Assembly: GCA_000320605.2 (NCBI GenBank)
Contig: KB445792.1
Span: forward strand, 2,628,717-2,692,716
Direction: 5' to 3'
Source: Gelatoporia subvermispora B
Taxonomy: Eukaryota > Basidiomycota > Agaricomycetes > Polyporales > Gelatoporiaceae
Length of the DNA: 64,000 nucleotides
Below the pieces are notes generated by a model. It did no database searches. It was not told the origin of the DNA and saw only the letters and a list, made by a program, of their open reading frames with translations. The first letter of the stretch is position 1, and each line of letters begins with the position of its first letter. The translations under genes were made by a program, and so were the position numbers. Positions 20,921 to 32,292 of the stretch are shown in pieces.

Positions 20921-22731
20921 TCACGCGTCCGTCAAGAGTCGCCCTGCAACTTCGAGGTTCTTCTTCCAGACGCTCTCCTTGCACGCCCGCACATCCTCTT
21001 TTCTGCGCGTGAAGCCGCCCTGCAGCATGTGCTCCACTGCCTCGCGCACGGCCTTGATATCCCCAATCGGCTGTCCTTGACCCGCCGGGTCGGAGCGCAG
21101 GAACGACGTCGCGTCCCCAGTGCGCAGGGCTTTGAGCGCATGGACCTCGCGCATGGATGCTGGCCGGGTGATGACAGTGGCATCGTCATCAGCGTAACTG
21201 TAGCTTTTGCGGAAATGTCGGGTGGCGAGGATGGGGACCTGTATATGGCCGAGGGTCAAAGCTACATGCAGGGTGATCAGCACGTGAATGACGTACATCG
21301 ACCTCTACAGCCATCACGACGGTCGAGGTTGCTTGCAGGGTATAGTCTGTACGGGAGTTTGAGGTTGAACTCCAGATAGCATATAGCTAGGAGAACGCAC
21401 TCACAGCTAAAATCGGAAAATGCAGGCACTACGACATCCGTGCCAGCGACGGTCGCGTAAAAGTCCGTATAGTTTTGGTTACGGAATATGGTAATTATAC
21501 TTTGGAGTTCGACTGGGATATCGATGTATCCGGATCCGACCAAGTACAGTTCGAACGGCGGATCCACAGAATCCAGATCTGGCACGAAGGATTCTCTACC
21601 GTCGAGTGGCTCGTAGCCCCATGCACTGGGATCCTCTGTATCACGACGTCAATAATTCCAATATCGGGAATCAAATATGACCCTCACCATGCAGCGACTG
21701 GATTAGGTCGTTGAAGAAACCTGTATAATCGCGGCGATTAGATTCGAAGCTCCCCTGAATGACCGCCTTTGATAGCGTCCTATCGAGAGGCTTGTTCGGG
21801 AGATCCGGAAGATCCAGTATCGGCACGTGCGTGTCAATTGGAATGTACTCGTAACCAGCAGAGTACATAGCAGGATCGGAGCTCTCCGCGTGCTCATCCA
21901 TCTCGAGCTCAAAGGTCCTCTGTACACTTTGGCGAAACTTGTCGGTCAGTAAACGATGAGAGAAATGCTAAAATGTGCGTACTGTTCCGATATTGCAAGA
22001 ACATGTAGGGCTCCGCGCCGACTCCATTCCGGTACATGGACCTGCCAACGCTTATCCGAGCCTTGATGTACAATGCACACGATCTTGAATTTATGGTGTC
22101 CATCCCGGGCATCCCACGCTGCTAAAAGATCGGAATGCCAATAAGGGAGGCTCCCCACGATGTTGGCTAGCTGAAGATAGCAGCTTCAGGACTGTACTCA
22201 CTCGTATTCGCACGTCCCGAAGACAACCATGTCAATTGATCCCTCGTCCAATGTCTCATTCATCGCCCCAGTAAACTCCTCCATTGTATGATACGTGCCA
22301 TGAAAGATTTCTAACTTCTCCAATATGGGGTCGAAACCTCGCTCAAAAGGCTGGGAAAAGACGCGCATCCGAGCGTCTTCGCCTTCATGATGTTTACGCA
22401 GTGCGGTCTCGAGAGTCCAGGCCAGCGCCATATAGACATCGAAGTGCAGTACAAAGGAGGTGGCAAAAGCAATGTTCTTTCTGCGCAGTGGGCGGCTCAA
22501 GAATTCTTCATGAGGGGCTGGCACAAGAGGAGAGCTTGTACAACGCTCCGGTTGCGAGCTTACAGCTGATTGTGTGTCATCAACTGCGACGGCAAAGTCG
22601 TGATTATCATGTTGTGTGTAGTCGAATGCGTATGGACTAAGGAGGGTGGGGCTGGAGAGGAACCAAAGAGTAGTGATGACCAGGAAGACAGCTACCGCGA
22701 CGGATGCGGCGCGCCGTTGGTTGAGCAGCAT
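20921..22731 (-). CDS. Type II membrane glycosyltransferase-like protein (fungal family)
   Basis: The protein starts MLLNQRRAASVAVAVFLVI, a short cytosolic tail and one signal-anchor helix. A luminal domain follows with NIAFATSFVLHFDVYMALAW, VFGTCEYDLPYWHSDLLAAW, KFKIVCIVHQGSD, PILDLPDLPNKPLDR, AVIQGSFESNRRDY, PFELYLVGSG and QASSTVVMAVEVPILATRHF. This layout (N-terminal Rossmann-like half, linker, C-terminal half with VIQGSF and LVGSG) recurs in uncharacterised basidiomycete proteins called glycosyltransferases; donor and acceptor are unknown. About six exons. The second exon begins after gggag at about 22158, and the third at about 21933 with codon HVQRTFE. The last exon ends at 20921 (GRLLTDA). 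An in-frame ATG at 22788 is an alternative start. Confidence 0.75.
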
Positions 22732-24355
22732 GGCGGGGGAGTAAGGAGAGAGATCAGAACGGAGTTCTGCAATGATTTTTTGGCCCACACCGCCCGCAAG
22801 GCGCCAATGTGAATCTTGAGATCTGCACTACCTGTCCATCAATACCGCTCGTGGGCGGGGGATCTGGAAGAATTCGCAGGGAGGACCGGTCCGTCGCGCT
22901 CCATCCCCTCCGAAAAGGGGGTCAATCGTCGATCATTCGGTGACGGTCTTTTTCTGGTCTTCCCTAAGCATTCGCGGGTGAGCTTACTCTGAAAGGCAGA
23001 AAGAGGGGCATGATGGTCCGAGAGGGCTGCAGCAATCCGGAATCAAAAGTCGAACACGGCTAACCGAGCCCGGTATCAGACAGAGCTGCTCGCGCGAGTG
23101 GAGCCAGCGCGAGACCTCGCGAGACCGAAGAACAGCTCAGACTCATGGAGACGTGTGACAGCGCTAGGAGACAAGTCGGCTCTTGGAGGCATGAGCACTC
23201 TTGCAAGTGCCAAGGACAGTGGAGTCTCGAGGAGTCGTCCTATGAATCGATATCTGTGCCGAACGCTGAAACCGCCTGAGGCGACAACCATATGGAATAA
23301 TTGCTGCTCTGGCCATCTCTCGTTTGCGTTCGTATGTTCGTTAGCATGGGCCGTAAGTGTCAATGGTCCGGGCCTCAGGTTTTCAGGCCTTCAGGGATGG
23401 TGAGCTAAGCTGGAGACAACAATATAGTGATGAAAGCAACCATGACAAGGCCGTGACAAGGTCAGAGTGTGATTCTCTTGGCGATTTCACATCAAATTTG
23501 GTAGCAATTCGACAGCGCAATCCCCATTTGGAAGGGCGCTACCATAATCGGCGATTAGGGAACAGAAAATCATCATCGGTCGGGCTTAGACGGGTCTTGG
23601 GCAACTCAGACCGCAAGGCGACGGCCGTAGAGACACTGTGTTGTTGCTATAGGTATTTCAAACGTGGAGTTTAGAATCCGTACGATACGTCAAACTTTCC
23701 GTGAGGCCCGACCATCGTGCCAGCATTCAAAGTGGCATCTGACGCCCCGTTGTGCGAATATGAACTCAATCGACAAAGCAATCTCGGACCCTCTGTATGT
23801 TTCCCAATCACGGGACCGAAATCAAGCGATTGCCTGGTGTTGGGCTAACGTTGCGTATGAGCACCGCGAACAAGTAGATGTCTCCAATCCAGACCTCGCC
23901 TCACGCCGCGCAAGCGCGGCAGAGCCAATTGCGATCATCCTCATACCCGGCCCATCCCCTCAAATAAACCACATCGCCGTCGCGCAGGCGACGGAACGAC
24001 ACGGGCAGCGGACGGGCGCCACATGCGAGGCGCCGGTAGTTGTGGGAAAGGCACGAGAAGAATCAAAACGCAGATCAGAAGTCGTTTGTAGTCTTTTCGC
24101 GGACAAGAACGTCCACAAGACCCACGACTAGTCGTAGTGAGAATGACGAAAACGTACTCGAGAGAAGTGAATTGAGATGCCAAGACGGTAGCGTCGGGGA
24201 AGAGTCTACAACATGGGTATACATTAGACGTACAGTAAAGCATACATCAAGTAGCCATCAGCACATGAGCACATAAGGGGCCGCGACGCTTTGACAACGA
24301 ACATCATATACAAGTCTATCCACGAATATCCACAGTGTCGCCTATAGTTTGAGCA
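22732..24355. other. Intergenic, about 1.6 kb
   Basis: Upstream of the glycosyltransferase-like gene and downstream of RAD16. Open frames here (for example 23098-23403 and 23664-24131 on plus) show no domain, no conserved splice pattern and no family resemblance. Confidence 0.5.
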
Positions 24356-27300
24356 TCACAGCTAGAAAGAGCGAGTTAGCACATATGAGCCAGAAAGGAA
24401 GAGGGCGAACTTACTCTGAAGAGGAATCCGAGCTATCGATTATATCAACCCGTCAGTCAAAGCTAGTACGCTCTGTCAATAGCCACTCACGTCTTCAGGG
24501 GTCAAACGCCCCATCGCAGAATCGTCCGTAGAAAGCGTTGCATCGACCATAGCTGCTTTCTTCTCCTGAAGCTGTGCATCACATAGCGGTGAGGTGAGAT
24601 CATGTCGGAAATTGCCCACAGGCTAGCATACCTGTATGATTCGACTCTCAATACTGTCTTCGATGACGAGTTTGATAGCCTGCACCGGTCGGTGCTGTCC
24701 CAACCGGTGAATACGATCCATTGCCTCTGCATCCGGGACAAGAGTGATGAGACACAATATAATAACGCTGTAAACATGGTCACTCACGGTATTCGACAGC
24801 CGGATTCCACCAGCTGTCCATGAGGTACACCCGTGACGCCTCGGTCAGGTTGAGCGCCACACCTCCAGCTTTCAAGCTGACCAAGAACACGGTGACGTGC
24901 ACATTATTCACTGGAACAACCGAATCAATGGATGCCGAGCACTTCTAGCCGCGGGACGTACTGAAGTACTGGATCGTCGCATCACGCGCCTGCGGACTCA
25001 TCGTTCCCTCGAGCCGGCAGATCTACATCCTCGCTCAGAACTCCGAATGAACCGATCATCTCAATCGTAGCACTCACGTTGAATCCAGCCTTCTGCAACC
25101 TGAATGCGATCAGGTCCAGGAAATTGACGAATTGGCTGAAGACGATGCTCTTGGTCGTCGAATCCTGCTTTCGCAAATTACTGAGCTCCTCGATCAACGC
25201 CTCGATCTTCGACGACGAGCGCCACTTGTCGAGGTTCAGCCTCCCAAGAATGCCCTGTCGGGGCTTCGCGTTCTCCTCCAGCTCGAGCGCAGGCGCCTCG
25301 AGGTCGATAGTCAGAGGGAGGTGGCACACAGGACACGCGGGCTGTTCGGCAACTCGTTTAGTTCCAGGGAGAGAGATCGGGGAATGTGTGCTCACGGTAA
25401 GCTCGATCGCGGTGTTCAGGTACTGTTTGATGCATTCGCGGTCGAAGATGTGTCTGCACTTGGCCTGAATGGCATCTTCGGCGATGTCGTTGCAGAGTCG
25501 GCAGACGGTCGTTTCGCTGCCGTCGTCCGTAAGGAACGTGCCTGCATTGGTCTTACTCCGCAGAACGAGGTCGGGATGGCATGCCATTTGCCGCATGCGA
25601 GTGAGCCTAGAGAAAATGTTGGTCCAATGCATAGATGAGAGACGATAGAAAACTGACAAACTGAAAATGTTTGAGTAGTCTGATAGTTGGACGTGAGCAT
25701 TTGTTTTAAGATGGCGCAAAGGTAGGACTCACTGTTCAAAACGGTGCCTTGATCAAGATAGGTGTTGAACTGCCTTTTTGCATCCGAGAAGAGCGATAAA
25801 TAAAGCTCTTTCTCCTCAGGACTGAAGTAATCTCGCTTGATGACGATTGTTCTAGGTGGCAATCCCAAATCATCTGCTCGTTGGATCTGAGAACACAGTA
25901 AACGATCGGTCATGACAACGGACGGCGTAGGGAACGACGGACCTTGGTACGACGGAGCATCATTCTGTCTAGCAGAATCTTGAGCTTCTTGAACGCGTGT
26001 CTACCGGGACCGAGCATGCCATTCTTCTGGATGGGTGTCAGAATCTCATTGTTCCAGAAGCAAGTCTGGATTTGTGATCGTAAGTAATCATGGCAAGTAT
26101 AGTATAATGTATGACGTACGTGTTTCATTGGACTGTGGCCACAGTCATCGCAATGTCTTTTGTCGGTAAATTTCCAGTGCAACGACTTGCAATCGCATTG
26201 TTTGCCTGCGTGTTGTTCAGTAGCCGACTAGCGCCTGTACGCGAACAATGCACTCACAAAAGTAGTATGAGAAAGGATCGCCTCCCAAGAAGCGCACGAG
26301 GCTGTACAATTCTCCGACACGGTTCTGAAGGGGCGTCCCAGATAGACACCACCTGTAGTTGCTTTGAAGCTCAAACGTCGCCTTGGCAGTGTTTGTCTGT
26401 CTTTCCTTGATGTTGTGCGCCTCATCAAGCTGAACGGAAACTTAGATATGCACGTATAGAATAGTAGATCGTAAAATGCTTACGATAACCCTATTCCAGT
26501 GTATCGCATGTACAGGTGACTTCTCCTTGATGATCTTGCCCTTGCGCTTGAAACCACTCTGCTGCTTGCGAAACGAGCTCTCCAAGACAGCATACGTCGT
26601 GAGCACCACATCGTACTTCTTCATCTCCTTGATATCAGATTCCCTTGAGGACCCGTGCCAGACGAGCACCTTCATGCCCTCGGTGTGGGTCGCAATCTCG
26701 TTGCGCCACTGCATGATCGCGACTGTGGGTGCGACGACGAGGTTCGGCTTCATGCCGTAGTCGGAGATGAGTAGCGCGATCATCTGGATCGTCTTGCCCA
26801 TGCCCATCTCATCTGCGAGGATCCCGCCCTTCCACACCCCATTCTCTTGCTCCTTCATCCAGTGCATACTCTCCTGCTGGAACGGCAGGAGCGTAACCTT
26901 GAGGCTGGCTGGCTGCGGAAGCCGTTGCGGTGTGACAACCTCAATGTCTTTTTCAAGGTCGCCCCATACGTCCTTGAGCTCCGGGTGATTGCGCTGGAGA
27001 GCAATCGTCGATTTCTCGGCCTATGAAATAACACAGTCAGTCATTGGTCTATGAACCTAGAATGAGACTTACATAGGTCAGCTTACGGCCCAGCTTCTGA
27101 ATGAGCTCCCGTTCGGCCTCGTCCGTTGCCTTCCTGGCGAGCCGTGCCTTGCGGCGCTGCTCCTTCCTCTGCTCCTTCAGCTCGAGCATCGACATCACGC
27201 GGGGTGCAGTCGTGTCAGCGATCGTAACCTTCTTGCCCCGCGCCCGCGCCTTGCCCTTGCCCTTCGCGAGCGGGATGTCCTCGGAGCCGTCAGACAAGAC

Positions 27301-28143
27301 CGCCTCATCCTCCGAGTCTGGAATCACGATGACATCCGCATCGTCATTGTCCTCGTCCTCACCGGCGGCTTGCCTACGCGCGCGCGCGAGGCGTCGCTCG
27401 GCCGCAGCCGCACGGAGGGCGACCGCCTTGCTCACGGGCGCGCGGCCGCGCGACGAGCCCGCCCCTGCGCTGGACAGGCCTGCGCGCGTACTCGCCTCCG
27501 CGTGCGCAGTCTGGAACGACTCCTGAATCGCGGCATCGACCATCACGGCCTCGTCGTCGATGCCCTCATCCGCGAGCCCATCGTCGACATCACTCGCGTC
27601 GTCCATGCCCTCATCTTCAAAGGCTGTGTCGTCCTCGGATACTTCGAATTCAGACCCGCTGTCGTCCGACTCTTCGATCAGGTCTTCTGGCTCGGAGGGC
27701 TCGCTATCGTTGACGATGCTCTCTGCGTCTTCCAGCGCTGGTTGTGCTTCTATAATATCGTTCTGATCACACATATAGCTCAGTATAATATCTTCTTGAG
27801 AGTTCTTGATGCTATTGACCTTGGATCCACGCCTTGATATTGGTATCTCGACGACGACGGTATCAGCCACAGCCACAGTACTAGTCTTGCGTCTTGTGCG
27901 TGGCCTGGTCGATATGGCCGTCTCTATAGCCTCATTGTCACTCTCTCGAGCGCGCTTTTGGCCTCTTGATGCCCTCGTAGTCCTGCCCTTCGCAGTGGGC
28001 TTTTGTACTTCTACCAGCTCGACGTCGGACGTCTCAGGGGTACTCTTGTTGGACGTCCTCGTACTGAACAAAGGCGATGCGGTAGATGACGCGGACGTGG
28101 ACGACGCCACGGCAGCCCGCGATGCCTGTCTCGTGCGGGGCAT
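24356..28143 (-). CDS. RAD16: Rad16-type SNF2 helicase with RING finger (global-genome nucleotide excision repair)
   Basis: Rad16 with Rad7 forms a DNA-dependent ATPase and ubiquitin ligase scanning non-transcribed DNA for UV damage. Domains in order: an acidic, disordered N-terminus (about 365 aa) with nuclear basic patches; SNF2 motif [15 protein letters not shown] (near 26810); motif [31 protein letters not shown]; a Cys/His insert ([22 protein letters not shown]); a C3HC4 RING CRLCND ... [10 protein letters not shown] ... CPVCHLPL (about 25510-25320); and the C-terminal helicase lobe with [14 protein letters not shown] and [16 protein letters not shown]. About a dozen introns. One inside the RING (ELT/PACPVC) has no stop in frame. 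The last coding exon carries only CTG TGA (24356-24361), giving the family-like end GFLFRL. The ATG at 28143 ([10 protein letters not shown]) is preferred to an upstream ATG. Confidence 0.92.
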
Positions 28144-28790
28144 CTTTGGTGGGGAAAACGGTCGCGATGGGTGGGTTTTGCGAACAAGACGCGTCGCAGG
28201 CGCGTTCAAACTTTATTTATTAGTGTTCGGCACCGTCTAGTCACGTGGTGAGCGGCGCATAGGGACGCCGAATCTCACTGACAAATGCGAATGCGGAACC
28301 AAAGTTTGCGTGGGCCCTGCGGAAAACCGGAGACAATGTCTGCATAGAGTCATTTTAAGGAGAAATTTTCCTCCCTGCTTCGCCGCATCTCTGTTTACGA
28401 GGCCGGAACAAGTGAGCGCTAGTACCAAACCACGATCCTGACACGTGCAAGCGCCCGTGATGTGCGGTTGCAAGAAGCGTGCAGTCGGAGTACCTGGTAC
28501 CCGCAGTTATGACAATTCCACCATCACCACGACTACGGACCACTCGACTTCCAAGATGATACGACGTTGACGGATCTGAGGTTCATCAATATGTCTCTCT
28601 CGCGTCTTCTCGCCGCTTGTTCACAGCGTAGTAGACAAGGGGACTCTATCGCGGTGCAGTGAATTGGAACCTATATTGTCAGAAAAGGGTACACAAACTA
28701 GAACCAGGAGAACAAGAGAGAACCACGTAACAGAGGACATGGCACGATATTACAGAGAACCATATGTGACCGGCACAGTCCATTTGGGTA
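28144..28790. other. Intergenic, RAD16 promoter side
   Basis: About 650 bp between the RAD16 start and the end of the WW-domain gene. No coding feature was recognised. Confidence 0.5.
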
Positions 28791-29716
28791 TCACCAGAAG
28801 CCTCCATCTGCTATCTCACCATCGATAAAGCCTGATTGCCAATATCAGTTTGAGAATGTCTGGAGAGCGGTGAACGTAACTGACCTTGGTCGAAGGCAAG
28901 TTGGTTATCAATCCGATCGTCCACAATGGCATCGGCGATGAGCGCGCCACCAAGGAGTCCAACACCTCCAGCTGCAAGACCGAGACCGAGGCCACCACCA
29001 CCGAAGTGGTGTCGTGGCCTGTCAACCTCGATGACCTCTACAACTTGCTGAGGCGGGGGCTGGTAGTAGTCTATTACATCTTGTCAGTCACGACACAACT
29101 CCCGAAAACCGTGAACATACTAGGGCGTGGCGGCCCATTCTCGTAAATCGTGGTCGGCGCGTATACAACCTGTGGCGGAGGCTGCCCGTAACCAGCAGCT
29201 GGCGGGGGCGGAGCATATCCTCCATACTGTTGTGGAGGCGCTAGGTTGTACCCTCCCTGCGGCTGCCCATACGACGGCGCATAGAACCCACGATCCTGCT
29301 GCTGCGGGGGATTGGGGCTATAGGCGCGGGGAGGTTGAGGGCTGTACGCCCGCTGCGGCTGTGGGCTGTAGCCACGATCACCGTCGTATGGGCGGTCAGG
29401 CGGTGGAGGACCGGCGGGTGGCCGGTACGAAGAAGACGATGTCGGGCGAGGTGGCCCAAGGGGGTGCACCCACGACGGGCGCGGCGGGTCATCTCTCGTG
29501 TTCACGTAGAACCTGCAATACGGCGGTCACTATCGGGGCCATCTAACATAACATCTATCACTGAAACGTACCATGCCTTATAACTGCAGACGCCAGGGAA
29601 GTCCAGTCAGCTCACACGTATTTTGGTGACGACGTCGTTGGCACGTACTTAGAGTCGTATTGTGAAATCCACCCAGGGGGCAACTCTCGCCTGTCGGGAT
29701 TCTGAGGCTCGGACAT
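28791..29716 (-). CDS. WW-domain, proline/tyrosine-rich protein with glycine-rich C-terminus
   Basis: The protein starts MSEPQNPDRRELPPGW. The WW domain is LPPGWISQYDSNYKAWFYV followed by NTRDDPPRPSWVHPLG, with both Trp residues and the central aromatic pair. Such domains bind proline-rich ligands. A long Pro/Gln/Tyr/Gly-rich middle (repeats like QRAYSPQPPRAYSP) follows. The C-terminus is GGGGLGLGLAAGGVGLLGG, then ALIADAIVDD, ending GEIADGGFW. The WW domain is split by introns around a 12-nt exon (29572-29583). Remaining exon joins: FYVNTR... (from about 29514), P/NYYQPPPQQVVEV (about 29060) and DQ/GFIDGEIADGGFW (about 28835). A TATA box lies 53 bp upstream. The cellular role is unknown. Confidence 0.82.
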
Positions 29717-30809
29717 AGTGGGTAGCAAGAGGGAAACAAATGATGTGTGGCGAAGTGCGAACGAGCCGGCTTATATATCTGTGGAAATCACGGTTCACAG
29801 GCCGCCTGTCGCGGCCGTCGTCAATCATGATTGTGAGTTGCTTATGGTAGCGCAACACACAGCCTTGTAGTAAGCCCGGCCACGACGGCAGGGCAACTGT
29901 GCAATTCGAGGATCTCCCGGAACTCCGGAACTACCGCAGAGGCAGCAAACCTCGGTCACAGCGATGTTCTCGATCATTCGTCCGCCCCCGAGGCGAAGCT
30001 CGTCTGCCTCGTATTAGCCCGGACCTATTTGAGACTCGGACAAATAGTACAGCTTCCTTTTAGTATGACTGAGGCGCCTACAAATACTCAGAAGACGATG
30101 CAGAAGAATGCTACTTATAAGAATGCTTCAGTCGTCTAGCGTAGCTTTGCGCTGCAGCACCGCATCCGCGAGCTACCACACTCGTGATATTGCGGGCGGG
30201 GTCCGGAATGCAACATCGACTGCACTGCCTTCGAAGGTGCAGTGCAAGTGCATATATCAAGTTACCGCCCGCCGAACGCTGACCTCATCGCATGCCGGCT
30301 GTCTTTGCCTCGACCTCCATCCCTTCCTTCTTCTCGAGGTATCCAGAAAGAAGTATATTGGTACCTCCGCACATCCTGACGAGCTCGTCGGACTGGGCGA
30401 TGCGAGGTCGCTGCTTGTGGCGGATCACCGAAGTTCGAGCCCGACTCGCGAGTCGCGAGGGCGTCGTGAACATGATACGAAGTGAGCACATATTGCAGTT
30501 GGCAATAGACAATCGATGCTTATCACTACCAATTGGGCATCCGTGCCTTACATTGCAATAGATGCGGCCCTTACGAGGTAATCTACTGCTGTCATGATCA
30601 GCGATGCCTCCCGGAAATGAATGCACACGAGGCTACGCATTAGCTTCTTAGTTCATTTCAAGCAGATCATTACATCACGATAAGTACCGACTAAGGCGAC
30701 ATACCCAGACCAACGATACAAACCCGCGCCAGATATACATAATCGCGATACAGTGAATCACGGCGTCATCATTCAGTGGGCCTACTGCCCACCGAAGTGC
30801 AAGGCAACC
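29717..30809. other. Intergenic, about 1.1 kb
   Basis: Promoter of the WW-domain gene and 3' flank of the HMG-box gene. Overlapping open frames at 30108-30626 have no recognisable content. Confidence 0.5.
29769..29778 (-). promoter_or_regulatory. TATA box of the WW-domain gene
   Basis: The minus strand contains TATATAAG, with its 3' end about 53 bp before the ATG at 29716. Confidence 0.5.
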
Positions 30810-31736
30810 TTAGGCCTTACTTTTCTTGTGCTTCTTCTCCTTCTCAACTTTAGGAGTGGGTACAGGAGGGGCGGCAGACGAGGATTTCTTCGCCTTCTTC
30901 GGGGGAGGCGTTTCCTCGTCTGAACTCGACTCGTCCTCCGACGAAGCCTGCTCCTCCGAGCTTGAGGAAGAGGAGGGGGAGGCGACGGCAGGCTCAGCCA
31001 CTTTAGCGGGCACAACCACCGGTGGGGCAGCCTGATAGACCTTATGAACAAGGGGCTTCTTGTTTCGTGAGTACTCACTTACCGCAACGACAGGGGCTAC
31101 ACCGTCGGGGCCGCGCGCTTCATAAGCAGTCTTCTGCAGCATCCATTGGTCCTTCGCCATCCTCTGGCGTTGCTCATAGGCCTGCGTACCAGCAAATTCA
31201 TTAGCATCAACCTCAGTAGGAAGCTCGCGCGACGCACGTCCTTCTGCTCCGGCGGCATCTTCTTCCAGAGCTCGGAGATGTGGTTGAGCAGCTCGTTGTT
31301 CGGCATGTCCGGAAACTTCCCTTTGAGCTCCCCACGCACATCGTTCTGGAAGAGCAGGTACGAAGACGCAGGTCGTTTCGGCGCGTTCGGGTCCTTGACT
31401 TTCTTAACGCGCTTGCGGCCCTCGCCGTCCTCCGCGCCGCGCCCCTTGCGCTTGCCCGTCGGCGTTGCTCCCGCCGGGAGTACGGGGATCGCGTACTGCC
31501 CGTTCGCGGGGGGCATCATGCCATTCGAGGTGAGCGGCGTATGGCTCACAAGCTGCGCGAAGTGGTCCATCTGGGCCGCGCACCCGCGCAGCGCCTCGGC
31601 GACGCTCGCGAGGTTGCCCAGGAGCTGCAGGACGCGACCGTCAGCGGCGCGCGGACAGGGGCGTGAGCAAACGACGGGCACAGACCGCGAGTTTCGCTAA
31701 TTCGAGCTGGGCTACGCCCTGGGTCATGTCGGCCAT
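30810..31736 (-). CDS. HMG-box DNA-binding protein
   Basis: This is a nuclear architectural protein that bends DNA. The first exon encodes MADMTQGVAQLELAKLA; the second starts LLGNLASVAEALRG. A basic linker (GKRKGRGAEDGEGRKRVKKV) precedes one HMG box: DPNAPKRPASSYLLFQNDVR, then FPDMPNNELLNHISELWKKM and PPEQKDAYEQRQRMAKDQW. The box is interrupted by an intron after EQKD. The tail is Ser/Glu-rich (SSSSSSEEQASSEDESSSDE) with Lys clusters, ending EKKHKKSKA. A possible 51-nt intron (GTAAGT donor, about 31030-31080) is in frame, so the piece SEYSRNKKPLVHK may or may not be in the protein. A single box with an N-terminal helical region resembles Hmo1/Nhp6-like fungal proteins; the exact ortholog is unclear. 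Confidence 0.85.
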
Positions 31737-32292
31737 ATTGATTTTGTGAGGAATGCGCGACGAACGCGACGCGTTGTAGCGCGGAGGTAAGTAGGAAAAA
31801 TGAAGGGTCTGAAGGGGGGTAAGAAAAAAATGTGAAGCGTTGTTGGCCGCCGGTAGTCGTATTCTAGGCGTTGTATCTGTTTGGTCTAATTGACAGCGCA
31901 AATAGGTTACAAATAACCAACACGGCTACAAAGTGAACTAATGGCCGTAAGTCGGCCGGTACTAAGCTAATTAGCGGACATTGCCGGAGTGACTAGACCA
32001 AAAACAAATAAATTGTTACCCACTTGAGTTTACCCAATTATGTCGCGCACTATTCGTGGGAAACCCGCCCTTATTCAAGCCTTATACTGAGAAGCGGAGA
32101 TTGAATAACAGTTTAACAGGCCTGACCTCTGACCATCACCACGAACGGTGAACAGCAAGGTGATAGCATCGTATCGCTGCGTCGAGTCGACGGCGCACTC
32201 GCTTGTTCTTTTCCAACTCGTTTGTCACGAAATAAGCGTTACAGTGTTGCGAAATCCGCCTGAGTGCGCGTACCAAAAAAAGAGTCGCCACA
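31737..32292. other. Divergent promoter, HMG-box gene / PNUTS-like gene
   Basis: About 560 bp separate the two divergent start codons, so a shared bidirectional promoter is likely. The centre is relatively AT-rich. No gene is present. Confidence 0.6.

Noticed and set aside
23664..24243. Plus- and minus-strand frames upstream of RAD16's 3' end
   Set aside because: Composition is not coding-like and no family resemblance is seen.
27101..28240. Long plus-strand Ser-rich frames over the RAD16 N-terminus
   Set aside because: They are antisense of acidic/Ser coding sequence and match no family.
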